Shown piece after piece: positions 8,864 to 18,171 of a stretch of DNA of 64,000 nucleotides. Position 1 is the first letter of the stretch; every line of letters begins with the position of its first letter. Position numbers and translations under genes: made by a program. Origin of the DNA: Aquitalea aquatilis (GTDB lineage Bacteria > Pseudomonadota > Gammaproteobacteria > Burkholderiales > Chromobacteriaceae); the NCBI RefSeq assembly GCF_005155025.1, contig NZ_CP039731.1, positions 620,001 to 684,000 of the forward strand, written 5' to 3'. The notes under the pieces are model-generated. The model was not told the origin of the DNA and did not search any database. It worked only from the letters and a program-made list of their open reading frames with translations.

Positions 8864-10450
8864 ATGTCCCTGATCAAGCGTTTATGGCTGACCATTCTGT
8901 TTACCGTGGCCAGCCTGCTTATCGTGCTGGCCGTCACCAGCCAGCAGTTGTTCTCGCTTACCCAGCATGTGGATGACTACAGCCAGCATCAGCAGCTGTC
9001 GGCCAATCTCTACCAGTTCAAGGCCGGTGTGCTGAGCCTGGCGCGGGCCGACCCCTTGCAGCCGGATACCGCCCGGCACCTGCAGCAAATCAAGCAGCAA
9101 GTCGCACGGCTGAGCGTGAATATCGCAGCCAGCCTGCCCGATGCCCAGGCCAAGGCCTTCAAGGAGCAGACCGGCCAGCTGTGGCAGGAATACGCCCGTA
9201 ATCTGGAAAGTGCGCTCACCATTGCCCAGAGCGCGCCGCAGGATGCGCTGTCGATTCCGGAGCAAGCCTATCAGCAAAGCCTGGTGCCACTAGTGGCCCT
9301 GCTCGACAAACAACTGGAACAAGCCAGCCGCCAGCAGAGCAGCGAAGAAGCCGCCATGCACGGCATGCTGAGCCGTCTGGCCGTTTTCATTCTGGGGCCG
9401 CTGGCACTGGCCAGCCTGGCCGTGGTGCTGATCCAGCTGGCACTGGCGCGCCGCCTGAAAGGGCAGATCGCCGCCATGGGCCGGGCCGTCGATGCGCTGA
9501 GCGAGGGTAATCTGGCCTCACGCCTGCCGGAAACCGGCAAGGACGAGCTGGCGCAGATGTCGGCCCGCATCAACCGTTTTCTCGAACGCCTGAACGAGCT
9601 GCTGACCAATGTGCACCAGCACGCCAGCCGCAACCAGCGCGACAGCCAGCATCTGCAATTACTCACCAGCCAGGCGGCGGATGCCAGCCGTCTGCAAACC
9701 GGCAAGGCCAATCTGAGCAATGAGGCCGCCGAGCAGATTGCCAGCCAGGCCGACAGCGTGGCGCAATTCATCGAACAGGCCGAAGCCGGTTCGCGTCAGG
9801 CATTGCAGCGCACGGAACAGGCACGCCAGCTGGGCAATGCCAATGCCAGCGCCATGCAGCATCTGGCCGCCCGCATCGGCATTGCCATGCAGGAAATGCA
9901 GCAGCTGAACCAGTCGATTGGCGACATTGCCCAGATCAGCACGCTGATCCGCGATGTGGCCGACCAGACCAATCTGCTGGCGCTGAATGCCGCCATCGAG
10001 GCCGCCCGTGCCGGCGAACAGGGCCGCGGCTTTGCCGTGGTGGCCGACGAAGTGCGCAAGCTGTCCGAGCGCACGGCCAGCGCCACCTCGCGCATTTTCG
10101 ACAGCCTGACCAAGGTGGAAACCGTCAAGCAGTCGCTGGGCGATGCCATCGATACCGCCGGCAAGGCCAGCCACGACAACCAGCATGCCCAGCAATCGCT
10201 GGATGCCGCCCTCTCCAGCGTGGATGAAACCCTGGCACGGCTGGACGAGCTGATGGGCAATATCAGCCATTCGCGCCAGCAACAGAGCGAGGCCGGCAAC
10301 AGCATCCGCCAGCACGGCTTCGAACTGGCGCACCTGGCCAGCACCATCGACGAGCAGATGCGCGACGCCAGCCCGGTCATGCGCCAGCTGGCAGAATCGG
10401 CCAGCGTGCTGAACCAGGCACTCAGCTGGTTCCGTCTGCACGCAGCCTAG
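8864..10450 (+). CDS. methyl-accepting chemotaxis protein
   Basis: The protein has 528 residues. It shows the usual receptor order: N-terminal membrane helix (residues 8-30), a periplasmic helical sensor domain to about 165, a second membrane helix (about 172-192), a HAMP region and a long coiled-coil signalling domain. The conserved hairpin tip [20 protein letters not shown] and [18 protein letters not shown] are intact, so it should couple to CheA/CheW. The ligand is unknown. It is followed by a tandem paralogue that shares the start MSL(I/V)KRLWLTI and the sensor-domain architecture. Confidence 0.93.
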   Translation: MSLIKRLWLTILFTVASLLIVLAVTSQQLFSLTQHVDDYSQHQQLSANLYQFKAGVLSLARADPLQPDTARHLQQIKQQVARLSVNIAASLPDAQAKAFKEQTGQLWQEYARNLESALTIAQSAPQDALSIPEQAYQQSLVPLVALLDKQLEQASRQQSSEEAAMHGMLSRLAVFILGPLALASLAVVLIQLALARRLKGQIAAMGRAVDALSEGNLASRLPETGKDELAQMSARINRFLERLNELLTNVHQHASRNQRDSQHLQLLTSQAADASRLQTGKANLSNEAAEQIASQADSVAQFIEQAEAGSRQALQRTEQARQLGNANASAMQHLAARIGIAMQEMQQLNQSIGDIAQISTLIRDVADQTNLLALNAAIEAARAGEQGRGFAVVADEVRKLSERTASATSRIFDSLTKVETVKQSLGDAIDTAGKASHDNQHAQQSLDAALSSVDETLARLDELMGNISHSRQQQSEAGNSIRQHGFELAHLASTIDEQMRDASPVMRQLAESASVLNQALSWFRLHAA

Positions 10451-10541
10451 ATTGCAAGCTGGGCGAGGCATGACATAAATCCGTCACACCTGCGTCATGA
10501 TCTTGCCGTAGCGTGTTGGCTTTCATTGTGGACAGCCTGCC

Positions 10542-11825
10542 ATGTCGCTCGTCAAACGCCTCTGGCTTACCATTGCCTTCACCCTGCTCAGCCTGGTGCT
10601 GGCGCTGTCGCTGACCGGTGTGCAGCTGTATTCACTGACCCAGCAGTTCGAACAATACCGCCAGCGCCAGGCGCTGTCGGCCCACCTGAATGAACTGAAA
10701 GCCGCCATGCTCAGCCTGGCGCGCGCCGACCCCATGCTGGACAGCACCACCCGCCAGCTGGCCGACACCAGCCGGCAGGTGCAGCAACTACGCGGTGACA
10801 TCCTGCCCGCCCTGCCAAGCGAACGGCGTGACAGCTTCGACCAGACGCTGACCCAGCGCTGGGAAGCCTTTACCCGCCAGATTGCCAGCGCGCTGAAAAT
10901 CGCCGAAACCTCACCGGAAGATGCGCTGAACATTCCCGATGCTGCTTACAAGATGCACATGCTGCCGCTGATTGCAGCCATCGATCAGCAACTGCAGGCC
11001 GAGCACGACGGTCTGGCCGTGGTCGAAGCCGACATGCAAACCACCGTGGGCCGCCTGTTGTTCGCCATTCTCGGCCCGCTGGTGCTGGTGGGCATGGTGG
11101 TGGTGCTATTGCAGCTGGCGACTGCCCGCGCCCTGAAAAACCGCATCCTGATGATTTGCCTGGCTGCCGACAAGATTGCCGCCGGCAATACCGCCGCCCG
11201 CTTGCCCGATACCAGCCAGGATGAGCTTGGCCAGGCCGCCCGGCATGTCAATCTGGCCCTGGACAAACTGCTGGAGGTGATGCAGGACGTGCATGTCTCG
11301 GCCATCCACAGCGAAGGCCAGAGCCAGCAGGTGCTGGAGCTGACCACCCGCGTGGTCGAACAGACCCGCCAGCAAATCCAGTATGGCGAGCAAAGCCAGC
11401 AGGTGGCCCAGCTGCTGGCCGGGCTGAGTGCCGATATCCTGCAACAAAGCCGCCAGCCGGGCGGCCTGTCCAGCGAGCGCCTGCAAGCCAAGCTGGAAAG
11501 CACGGTGGCCGAGCTGCAAAAGCTGGGCCGTGCCGTCGACGACATCAGCCAGCTGGGGCTGCGCATTCGCGACATGGCGGAACAGAGCAGCCTGCTGGCA
11601 CACGAGGCCGCCGTGGAAGCCACCAAGGTCAGACGCATGACCGACAAGGAGCTGATTTTCTTCCGCCGCTCCGACGAGCACTACCAGCGTCTGTCGGAAC
11701 GCCACCGCGACAAGCTGTCGCAACTGGGCAGTCGCCCGGAAGTGCTCAGCAGCACGCAGGGCGAGAGCACCATCCCGGCTAGCCACAGCGGACCGCACAC
11801 CGCACAGGCCCACGACGCAGGCTGA
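10542..11825 (+). CDS. chemoreceptor paralogue with truncated signalling domain and a carbonic-anhydrase-like tail
   Basis: The protein has 427 residues and is clearly paralogous to the upstream receptor in its membrane helices, sensor domain and HAMP region. The signalling domain stops just before the hairpin tip: RIRDMAEQSSLLAHEAAVEATK (to about residue 362) aligns with the start of the tip of its neighbour. The rest is then missing. The next about 30 residues (RRMTDKELIFFRRSDEHY...) match the C-terminal helix of gamma carbonic anhydrases, including the YrdA encoded 2 kb upstream, and a low-complexity end follows. The CheA/CheW-contacting tip is absent, so normal receptor signalling is unlikely. 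It may be a decoy or partner of the upstream receptor, or a decaying gene. Confidence 0.8.
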   Translation: MSLVKRLWLTIAFTLLSLVLALSLTGVQLYSLTQQFEQYRQRQALSAHLNELKAAMLSLARADPMLDSTTRQLADTSRQVQQLRGDILPALPSERRDSFDQTLTQRWEAFTRQIASALKIAETSPEDALNIPDAAYKMHMLPLIAAIDQQLQAEHDGLAVVEADMQTTVGRLLFAILGPLVLVGMVVVLLQLATARALKNRILMICLAADKIAAGNTAARLPDTSQDELGQAARHVNLALDKLLEVMQDVHVSAIHSEGQSQQVLELTTRVVEQTRQQIQYGEQSQQVAQLLAGLSADILQQSRQPGGLSSERLQAKLESTVAELQKLGRAVDDISQLGLRIRDMAEQSSLLAHEAAVEATKVRRMTDKELIFFRRSDEHYQRLSERHRDKLSQLGSRPEVLSSTQGESTIPASHSGPHTAQAHDAG

Positions 11826-11844
11826 TCCGACCGTTGCGCCATGA

Positions 11845-11874
11845 AAAACGGCAGCCATTACTGGCTGCCGTTTT
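11845..11874. terminator. bidirectional terminator between the chemoreceptor and tpx
   Basis: AAAACGGCAGCC pairs perfectly with GGCTGCCGTTTT around the loop ATTACT. It serves two convergent genes. Confidence 0.9.
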
Positions 11875-11900
11875 ACTTTTACGGTGTAGCGACGGGCTGA

Positions 11901-12398
11901 TTACAGCGCGGCCAGGGCGGCGTCGTAATCCGGCTCGCTACCGATTTCGGCCACCAGCTCGCTGTGCAGCACGGTGTTGTCAGCATCCAGCACCACCACG
12001 GCGCGGGCAGTCAGACCAGCCAGCGGGCCGCTGGCCAGCTTCACGCCCCAGGCTTGCAGGAAGTCGGCATTGCGGAAGGTGGACAGGTTCACCACGTTGT
12101 CGATGCCTTCGGCTCCGCAGAAGCGCTTTTGCGCAAACGGCAGGTCGGCGGATACGCACAGCACCACGGTGTCAGCCTTGCCGGCAGCCTTTTCATTGAA
12201 CTTGCGGACCGAGGTGGCGCAGGTCGGGGTATCGACGCTGGGGAAGATGTTGACGATTTTCTTCTTGCCAGCGAAATCGGCCAGGCTCACATCAGCCAGA
12301 TCACCATTGGTCAGCGTCAGAGCCGGAGCCTTGTCGCCCTTGACCGGCAGGGTGCCTGCCACTTCAACCGGGTTACCGCGCAGAGTTACAGATGCCAT
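11901..12398 (-). CDS. tpx: thiol peroxidase (atypical 2-Cys peroxiredoxin)
   Basis: The protein has 165 residues, typical of Tpx. The peroxidatic Cys lies in [17 protein letters not shown] and the resolving Cys in QKRFCGAEG, the normal pair for this family. It reduces hydrogen peroxide and organic peroxides using thioredoxin. It is the last gene of a minus-strand run hisC - CMD - tpx and is followed by a strong terminator. Confidence 0.95.
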   Translation of the reverse strand: MASVTLRGNPVEVAGTLPVKGDKAPALTLTNGDLADVSLADFAGKKKIVNIFPSVDTPTCATSVRKFNEKAAGKADTVVLCVSADLPFAQKRFCGAEGIDNVVNLSTFRNADFLQAWGVKLASGPLAGLTARAVVVLDADNTVLHSELVAEIGSEPDYDAALAAL

Positions 12399-12507
12399 CA
12401 GTCATGTCCTTCAAGCAAGAGCGGCCAATGCTGCGACTGGCCGCCGGGGTGGGGATGCACTCAGTGTGGGGCCTGATGGCAGAAAATCAACCCTGACAGC
12501 AGTCCGC

Positions 12508-12897
12508 CTATTCTTCCAGCTTGAGTCCCAGCTCGTTCAGCACTTCGCGCGCACTGCGAAACGCTTCCACGGCAGCCGGTGCGCCGCCATACACGGCGCT
12601 GTGCAGCAGCACTTCGCGGATTTCCACCAGGCTGGCGCCATTATTGATGGCACCACGCACATGGCCTTTCAGCTCGGTGCTGCGGCCCAGCGCCGCCAGC
12701 ATGGCGCAGGTGATCAGGCTGCGGGTTTTCAGGTCCAGCCCCTCGCGCTGCCAGGTACTGCCCCAGGCATGTTCGTTCAGCCAGTCCTGCAGCGGTGCGG
12801 AGAAACCATCCAGATTATTCATGGCGCGTTCGACAAAGGCCTCCCCCATCACCTGGGTGCGGCGGGCCTTGCCAGCGGCGCGGTCTTGTTCGCTCAT
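12508..12897 (-). CDS. carboxymuconolactone decarboxylase family protein
   Basis: The protein has 129 residues, with AAGGAG before the ATG. It shows the all-helical CMD fold signature: LITCAMLAALGR, then ELKGHVRGAINNGAS and EIREVLLHSAVYGGAPAAVEAF. This is the arrangement of PcaC-type gamma-carboxymuconolactone decarboxylases and lacks the CxxC of the AhpD branch. No other protocatechuate genes are nearby, so the substrate is open. It lies 45 bases after hisC. Confidence 0.85.
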   Translation of the reverse strand: MSEQDRAAGKARRTQVMGEAFVERAMNNLDGFSAPLQDWLNEHAWGSTWQREGLDLKTRSLITCAMLAALGRSTELKGHVRGAINNGASLVEIREVLLHSAVYGGAPAAVEAFRSAREVLNELGLKLEE

Positions 12898-12941
12898 GTC
12901 TGCTCCTTAATAAGGGGATTCTGCTAGGGGTTGGGCGCGGC

Positions 12942-14000
12942 TCAGGACAGCAGGCTGCCCAGCACTTGCACCAGCCGTGCGCACTCGGCATCGGTGCCGA
13001 TGCTGATGCGCAGGTACTGCTTGATACGCGGCGCAGTGAAATGGCGCACGATCACTGCCTGCTGGCGCAAGCCGGCAGCCAGCATGGCGGCATCGTGTTG
13101 CGGGTGACGGGCAAACACGAAGTTGGCCGCCGATGGCAACACCTCGAAGCCCAGCGCCTGCAATTGTGCAGTCAACTGTTCGCGCGTACGCATGACGGCC
13201 TGGCAGGTTTGGCGGAAGTAGTCGTCATCCTCGAAGGACGCCACCGCCCCGGCCAGCGCCAGCCGGTCCAGCGGATAGGCATTGAAGCTGTTCTTCACCC
13301 GCTCCAGCCCCTCGATCAGTTCGGCGTGGCCAATGGCGTAACCCACACGCAGGCCGGCCAGCGAGCGAGACTTGGACAGGGTATGCACCACCAGCAGATT
13401 GGGATAGTCATTGACCAGCGCGATGGCGCTGCTGCCACCGAAATCGACATAGGCCTCGTCGATCACCACGACTTGATCCAGATGATCGTCCAGCAGCTGG
13501 CGAATGGCCGACAGCGGCAGCAGGCGGCCGGTGGGCGCATTCGGATTGGCCAGAATCACCCCGCCGCAGGGCTGGCGGTAATCCTCCACGCGGATGGACA
13601 GGCCGTCGTCCAGCGGCACCTGACGGGCTTCAATACCAAACAGTCCGCAATACACCGGGTAAAAACCATAGCTGATGTCCGGCATCAGCAAGGGCTGTTC
13701 ATGCTTGAGCAGGGCCTGGAACACGATGCCCAACACCTCGTCCGAGCTGTTGCCGACAAATACCTGCTGCTTGCTCACGCCATGGTAGCCGGCAATGGCG
13801 TCTTTCAGCTTGTCGCCGCTTGGGTCCGGGTACAGCCGCAGGCTGTCGTCGGTGGCGGCACGAATGGCTTCCAGCACCCGTGGCGAAGGCCCATAGGGGT
13901 TTTCATTGGTATTGAGCTTGATCAGCGTATCCAGCTTGGGCTGTTCGCCCGGCACATAGGGCGTGAGCTGATGGACCACCGGACTCCAGAAACGACTCAT
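12942..14000 (-). CDS. hisC: histidinol-phosphate aminotransferase
   Basis: The protein has 352 residues and is a fold-type I PLP aminotransferase. The opening [13 protein letters not shown] is the HisC signature. The PLP-contacting [10 protein letters not shown] and the Schiff-base lysine in [15 protein letters not shown] are present, and the C-terminal [10 protein letters not shown] contains the substrate-binding Arg. It converts imidazole acetol phosphate and glutamate to histidinol phosphate. It is not next to other his genes. The RBS AAAGG precedes the ATG. Confidence 0.93.
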   Translation of the reverse strand: MSRFWSPVVHQLTPYVPGEQPKLDTLIKLNTNENPYGPSPRVLEAIRAATDDSLRLYPDPSGDKLKDAIAGYHGVSKQQVFVGNSSDEVLGIVFQALLKHEQPLLMPDISYGFYPVYCGLFGIEARQVPLDDGLSIRVEDYRQPCGGVILANPNAPTGRLLPLSAIRQLLDDHLDQVVVIDEAYVDFGGSSAIALVNDYPNLLVVHTLSKSRSLAGLRVGYAIGHAELIEGLERVKNSFNAYPLDRLALAGAVASFEDDDYFRQTCQAVMRTREQLTAQLQALGFEVLPSAANFVFARHPQHDAAMLAAGLRQQAVIVRHFTAPRIKQYLRISIGTDAECARLVQVLGSLLS

Positions 14001-14157
14001 GATTCAACCTTTCCCGGCCACGCCCAGCGCAGCCTGTAGTTCATTGAGAGCGGCTAACAAAATAGCATCGCGTCCCTGATGCAAGGCGCGCCGACGCAGA
14101 CAGTACAAGGGTACGGCCAGGAGGCGCAACACAGCAGCAGGGTTTTGTCAGCTGCTC

Positions 14158-15060
14158 TTAACGTCCTGCGCTGCGCGCCGACAGCAGCACACCACCCAAA
14201 ATGGTGGCAATCCCCAGCAGGTGATAGCCATGGATGGCTTCACCCAGCAGCAACATGGACAGCAAGGCACCAAAGGCCGGCATCAGGTGGATGAAACTGC
14301 CGGCCCGTGCCGCCCCCACCCGCGCCACACCCAGATTGTAAAAATAATAAGCCAGCACAGAGGGCAGCGTGCCGACGTAGGCAAAGCTGGCCAGTGTCGA
14401 CAGATTCGGCACTGCACGGCGGCCATGCAGCCACTCCAGCCAGAACATGGGCAGGATGACCAGCAGGCCGATGGCCACCAGCAGGGTCAGCAGTCCCAGC
14501 CGGTCCAGCCCCGCCGGCAGGCCGCGCAGCAGCAGGGTGTACAGCGCCCAGGCCAGCATGGCGGCAAACACCAGTGCGTCACCCTGATTGATATCCAGCG
14601 CAAGCAGTCGCGCCGGCTCGCCATGCGCCACCAGCAGCAAGACGCCGGCAAAGGACAGCAGCACGGCCAGCAACTGGCCACGATTAAGCGGCATGCGGAA
14701 GAACAAAGCCCCCAGCAGCACGATCAGGATGGGAATGAAAGAATTGAGCAGCACCCCGTTGGTGGCACTGGTGGACTGCAAACCCAGATACACCAGCGAA
14801 TTGAAGGCGGCAATGCCCAGCAGGGCCAGCAAGATGATGCGCCGCCAATGCGGCTGCCACAGGGCGCGCTGGGCCAGCAAGGGCTTCAGCCCCAGCGGCA
14901 GCAAAATGAGCAAGGCAATCAGCCAGCGGCCAAACGACAGGGTCAAGGGTGGGATGCTGGCATGGACGGCACGGCCCAGCACGAAATTGCCAGCCCAGAA
15001 CAGGGCGGCAAAGGTGAGCAGGCAATAAGCGACAGTGTTGGAAGAACGCGGTGAAGTCAT
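14158..15060 (-). CDS. EamA/DMT-superfamily transporter
   Basis: Starting at the ATG at 15060 (MTSPRSSNTVAY) the protein has 300 residues; the frame extends upstream to 15219 without membrane character. Ten hydrophobic segments are arranged as two EamA repeats (residues about 10-140 and 150-295), with the typical FWAGNFVLGRAVH and a C-terminal LLGEAIHGYHLLGIATILGGV. It is a cytoplasmic-membrane drug/metabolite exporter of unknown substrate. No clear Shine-Dalgarno is visible, so the start is approximate. Confidence 0.85.
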   Translation of the reverse strand: MTSPRSSNTVAYCLLTFAALFWAGNFVLGRAVHASIPPLTLSFGRWLIALLILLPLGLKPLLAQRALWQPHWRRIILLALLGIAAFNSLVYLGLQSTSATNGVLLNSFIPILIVLLGALFFRMPLNRGQLLAVLLSFAGVLLLVAHGEPARLLALDINQGDALVFAAMLAWALYTLLLRGLPAGLDRLGLLTLLVAIGLLVILPMFWLEWLHGRRAVPNLSTLASFAYVGTLPSVLAYYFYNLGVARVGAARAGSFIHLMPAFGALLSMLLLGEAIHGYHLLGIATILGGVLLSARSAGR

Positions 15061-15533
15061 GGCTTGAACCATGCCATGCCGGGCGGAAAGCTGGCAACTT
15101 TTTTGCGATGCAGCATGCGCTGCCCGGATAGCTGCTACGGGATAAAGCATATGCCAAGCCAGTGATTGGGCTGATTTGCACTGTACGACCAGCCGACGGT
15201 TGCTTCTGCCACGCGACATGCGCTGTCAGGCAACAAGCCACCTGAGCACGCGGCCAGTCCCCGTGGCGTGCGCCGCTGGAGCCGGGTTGGGCAAGGTCTT
15301 AAGCCGCTGCCTGTTTGAGCCATTCGACGCTAGCGAATGGCGAGTTCAGCGGCGCCTTGCCCGGCCTGGAAACTGCGGGAATTCGCACAGCCCCGGGGTC
15401 GCCTAGGGGTGCAGGGGAGCTAGCGAGGCAGCTCCCCTGCCTGTTGGCGGGCAGCCCCGCCATGAAAACAGTTCCGCGCAGCGGCACAACAGGCCCTGCC
15501 TTGCTTTAGATGACCGAGAGAGCAGCAGCACAT

Positions 15534-15561
15534 AAAAAAAAACCGGAGCCATAGCCCCGGT
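15534..15561 (-). terminator. strong minus-strand terminator without a known gene
   Basis: On the minus strand CCGGGGC pairs with GCTCCGG (one G-U) and is followed by nine T. The nearest upstream minus-strand gene ends 360 bases away at 15924, which suggests a separate short transcript in between. Confidence 0.7.
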
Positions 15562-15760
15562 CAACGACATCCCCCACGAGATGTATTCCCCATCAACAAA
15601 CTGCAAGGAGCCGCAGCGGCCGCCGCCAGGGCGTGCCGGACAGCATCCAGTCAGAAGCGGTCAGCATAAGCGGGCTGGTGATGATCTGTCGATGTATTTG
15701 TGAAATATTTCCAACACAATTGATCAAACATTATTGTATACAATCATACAAACAATAGCT
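15541..15760 (-). ncRNA. candidate small RNA
   Basis: This gene-free stretch of the gap between the EamA and MBL genes ends in a very good terminator (15534-15561). At its other end it has an AT-rich region with a TATACAAT element readable on the minus strand. Only very short ORFs (24 codons or fewer) are present. The 5' end is estimated. It could also be the leader of a lost gene. Confidence 0.35.
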
Positions 15761-15801
15761 TACCGGAAAGACCATGTCATTGACGGTATTGTTTGATCAA
15801 A
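15720..15801. promoter_or_regulatory. AT-rich regulatory region with repeated TTGATCAAA and ATTGTATACAAT palindromes
   Basis: The region contains ATTGATCAAA (15719-15728), the perfect 12-bp palindrome ATTGTATACAAT (15732-15743) and TTTGATCAAA (15792-15801) in an otherwise GC-rich chromosome. The TTTGATCAAA core is the same as in the palindrome at 5353. The pattern looks like operators between a minus-strand small transcript and a short plus-strand ORF. Confidence 0.45.
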
Positions 15802-15872
15802 TAATACAATTACTTGCAGAGCAGCCCGGAGAATGGCAGCGAGCCCGATCCAAGAAAATCCGCCGCCAATGA
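15774..15872 (+). CDS. possible 32-aa small protein
   Basis: The ATG is preceded by GGAAAG and the ORF reads MSLTVLFDQIIQLL... followed by a basic end with KKIRRQ. The peptide would have an amphipathic, hydrophobic first half and a positively charged tail. It starts within the palindrome-rich region. There is no recognised family and the sequence is short, so it could be a chance ORF. Confidence 0.3.
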   Translation: MSLTVLFDQIIQLLAEQPGEWQRARSKKIRRQ

Positions 15873-15923
15873 GCACGCGGCAAAGCAGATGCCAGCGTGC
15901 AAAATGTTAAACAAATGCCACAG

Positions 15924-16787
15924 TCAGCTGGCCAGTGCCGTCAGCCGCGCCAGCGCATCGGCCGCTTGAAAACGCCCTTTGCCATCCTGCGCCACCCGGG
16001 CCAACGCATGCTGCGGATCATGGGTGAAGAACAGCCGGCCTTGCCGGGAGAGCAAGTCATCCAGCAAGCCACGCTTTTCATCGATCAGCTGTTCCGGGAA
16101 ACGGTCGTAACCCATGGTGATGGGCACATGCACCCAGGACGCGCCGGGGATGAGGTCGGCGGCATACACCACCGGGCCTTGGCCGAGCGGAATCTCCGTC
16201 AGCAGCATGCCGGGGGTATGGCCGTCGCTCAGATGAAAACGGTAATCCGCCGGCAGGCAGTCTGGCGTTTCGCCGTCGGTGAGGATCAGCCGGCCACTGT
16301 TTTCCAACAGGGTGATCAGTTCGGGAATGAAGGAAGCGCGGTCGCGGGCATGCGGCTCCTTGGCACGCTGCCAGGCGCTGCGGCTGACCACGAATTGCGC
16401 CTTGGGAAACAGCAGCCGCGCCGGGCCGCCATCCCAGGCGGCCAACAGGCCGCCGACATGATCAAAATGCAGATGAGACAGGATGACCACATCGATATCG
16501 GCATCGCTGCAACCGGCCGCAGCCAGATTGTCCAGCAACACATGGCCATCTTCCACCACGCCGTAGCGGGTTTTCAGCTCCGGGGCAAAAAAGGCACCGA
16601 TGCCGGCTTCCAGCAGAATGCGCCGGCCGTCTTCCTCGCGCACCAGCAGACAACGACAGGCCAACGGCACCCGGTGTTGTTCGTCCGGTGCCAGCCACTG
16701 GCTCCACATGGCGCGCGGCGCGTTGCCGAACATGGCACCACCATCCAGTTTCTGGGAATTGCCAAGCAGGGAAGTCAGGGTACGCAT
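15924..16787 (-). CDS. MBL-fold metallo-hydrolase
   Basis: The start is taken at 16787 ([14 protein letters not shown] upstream), giving 287 residues. The metal-binding motif HLHFDHVGG is present, followed by a downstream His in LSDGHTPGM, an Asp in YAADLIPG and a C-terminal His in FFTHDP, the full ligand set of a dinuclear metallo-beta-lactamase fold. The sequence layout resembles the lactonase/quorum-quenching branch, but the substrate cannot be read from the sequence. Confidence 0.85.
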   Translation of the reverse strand: MRTLTSLLGNSQKLDGGAMFGNAPRAMWSQWLAPDEQHRVPLACRCLLVREEDGRRILLEAGIGAFFAPELKTRYGVVEDGHVLLDNLAAAGCSDADIDVVILSHLHFDHVGGLLAAWDGGPARLLFPKAQFVVSRSAWQRAKEPHARDRASFIPELITLLENSGRLILTDGETPDCLPADYRFHLSDGHTPGMLLTEIPLGQGPVVYAADLIPGASWVHVPITMGYDRFPEQLIDEKRGLLDDLLSRQGRLFFTHDPQHALARVAQDGKGRFQAADALARLTALAS

Positions 16788-16869
16788 GGTTGCTCCGCTC
16801 AAGATGCAGTGCCGATGATTATCAAGCAAGCGCTCGGTTCTGTCATCCGCTTTGCATACATGTCTATTT

Positions 16870-18099
16870 TCAGCCCGTCAGCCCCTCGTCGCCATGGCCG
16901 ATGAACAGCGCCTCCTGCTCCACCTTCAGCTGACGCTCCAGCATGGCGGCGCACAGATCGGCCAGCATGGGCGGCAGCGGCAGGCGGGCCAGCCGGGCCA
17001 GTGCCTGCTGGTCTTCCTCTTTCAGTGGCTGGCCGCCATGCGCCAGCGTCAGCTCGTCGGCCTGCATGCGCCAGGGCTGCCAGGCGCAGCCGGCCTGCCC
17101 GGCCAGCTCGCCCACCTGCAGGGCGATGGCCACCCCGGCCGGGTCCAGGTCGCAGGCTACCTGCACCGGCAGGCGTAATACTGCCAGCAGATGGCCGACT
17201 GCCTGCAGCCAGCGCCGGTGCGGATAGCCCGGCACCCACAGGGTAAGCACCGGTTCGGCCTGTCGCGTCAGCACCTCGAACACGCTGAGGTTTTCCACGA
17301 TGCGCACCATCTGCACCGGGCCGCGTACCGCATCTACTTGTTGCAGGGCTTCCGGTGCCAGCGCCAGCCCGCTTTGCAACAGCCCGGCCGACAGCAGCAG
17401 CTGCCCGCCGGCGTAAAGCTCCAGTGGGCCGGACAAAAACACATGCGGGGTATGGCGCGAGATGCCACAGGCTTCCAGCGCAATGCCGAACTCGGCCAGC
17501 CAGCGCCGGTCAGCTTCGCCAAAAGCCTTGCTGCGCCCCAGCGCATATTGCGAGAACTGGCGCTCGGTGCCCCACAGCCCGGCCGTCAGCCAGTTATCCA
17601 GCGCCTGGGCGATTTTCAGCCGCCGCTCCAGCGTGGAGGATTGCAGCCGCTGGGCCAGGCTGTCGGCCAGGCCTTGCAGGATGGCGTTTTGCGGCTGCCA
17701 GCCACGCCATAGTTGCACCACCTCGTCGCGCGCATCGGCATCCGGCAGGCCGATCAGGCTGCGCAGCTGGTAGACCTCGCGCCAGGTCACCCAAAACGGC
17801 TCCCACTGGCCTAGCCGGCCTGGTTCGGCATGCAGCTCCACCTCGCACCAGCCGCATTCCAGCAAGCGGCGCAGCAGGTCTTCCGCCTGGGCCGGATCGC
17901 AGCCCTGCCCCAGCAAGCTGGTCCAGCGCTGACGCATGACACGCAGGGACAGCCAGCGCTGCAGCAGGGCCTGATCGGCCTGCGGCAACAGCAGCGGTGT
18001 GGGGGCGAGCGTGGGTTGCAGCAGCAGATGGTGGCCGCGTGCGCCAATGGGCAGGCGTTCGACCAGTTCCGGGGAAATACGGGCAAGCCAGCTGGACAT
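16870..18099 (-). CDS. jetD: Wadjet JetD/MksG-like Toprim nuclease subunit
   Basis: The protein has 409 residues. The C-terminal half is a Toprim-type nuclease domain: the Glu motif [12 protein letters not shown] (about residues 265-276) and the DxD motif [12 protein letters not shown] (Asp317, Asp319), as in the JetD subunits of Wadjet systems (DUF2220/DUF2399-like). The N-terminal half is helical and would contact DNA or the SMC complex. In known Wadjet systems the SMC motor extrudes loops on small circular plasmids and JetD cuts them. It is the last gene of the operon, separated from jetC by 72 bases containing a stem-loop. Confidence 0.75.
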   Translation of the reverse strand: MSSWLARISPELVERLPIGARGHHLLLQPTLAPTPLLLPQADQALLQRWLSLRVMRQRWTSLLGQGCDPAQAEDLLRRLLECGWCEVELHAEPGRLGQWEPFWVTWREVYQLRSLIGLPDADARDEVVQLWRGWQPQNAILQGLADSLAQRLQSSTLERRLKIAQALDNWLTAGLWGTERQFSQYALGRSKAFGEADRRWLAEFGIALEACGISRHTPHVFLSGPLELYAGGQLLLSAGLLQSGLALAPEALQQVDAVRGPVQMVRIVENLSVFEVLTRQAEPVLTLWVPGYPHRRWLQAVGHLLAVLRLPVQVACDLDPAGVAIALQVGELAGQAGCAWQPWRMQADELTLAHGGQPLKEEDQQALARLARLPLPPMLADLCAAMLERQLKVEQEALFIGHGDEGLTG

Positions 18100-18133
18100 G
18101 GGGTTCTGCCAGTGAAGGGTGAGAAGAGTAGAC

Positions 18134-18163
18134 CGCCGGCAGCAAACAAGTTTCCTGCCGGCG
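18134..18163 (-). promoter_or_regulatory. intercistronic stem-loop between jetC and jetD
   Basis: CGCCGGCAG (18134-18142) and CTGCCGGCG (18155-18163) form a perfect 9-bp stem with a 12-base loop. No T tract follows, so it is not a classical terminator. It could stabilise or attenuate the message and lower nuclease output relative to the SMC subunits. Confidence 0.5.
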
Positions 18164-18171
18164 TGACGACA

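Noticed and set aside
15403..15606. 67-residue minus-strand ORF
   Set aside because: A strong minus-strand terminator (15534-15561) lies inside it and there is no RBS.
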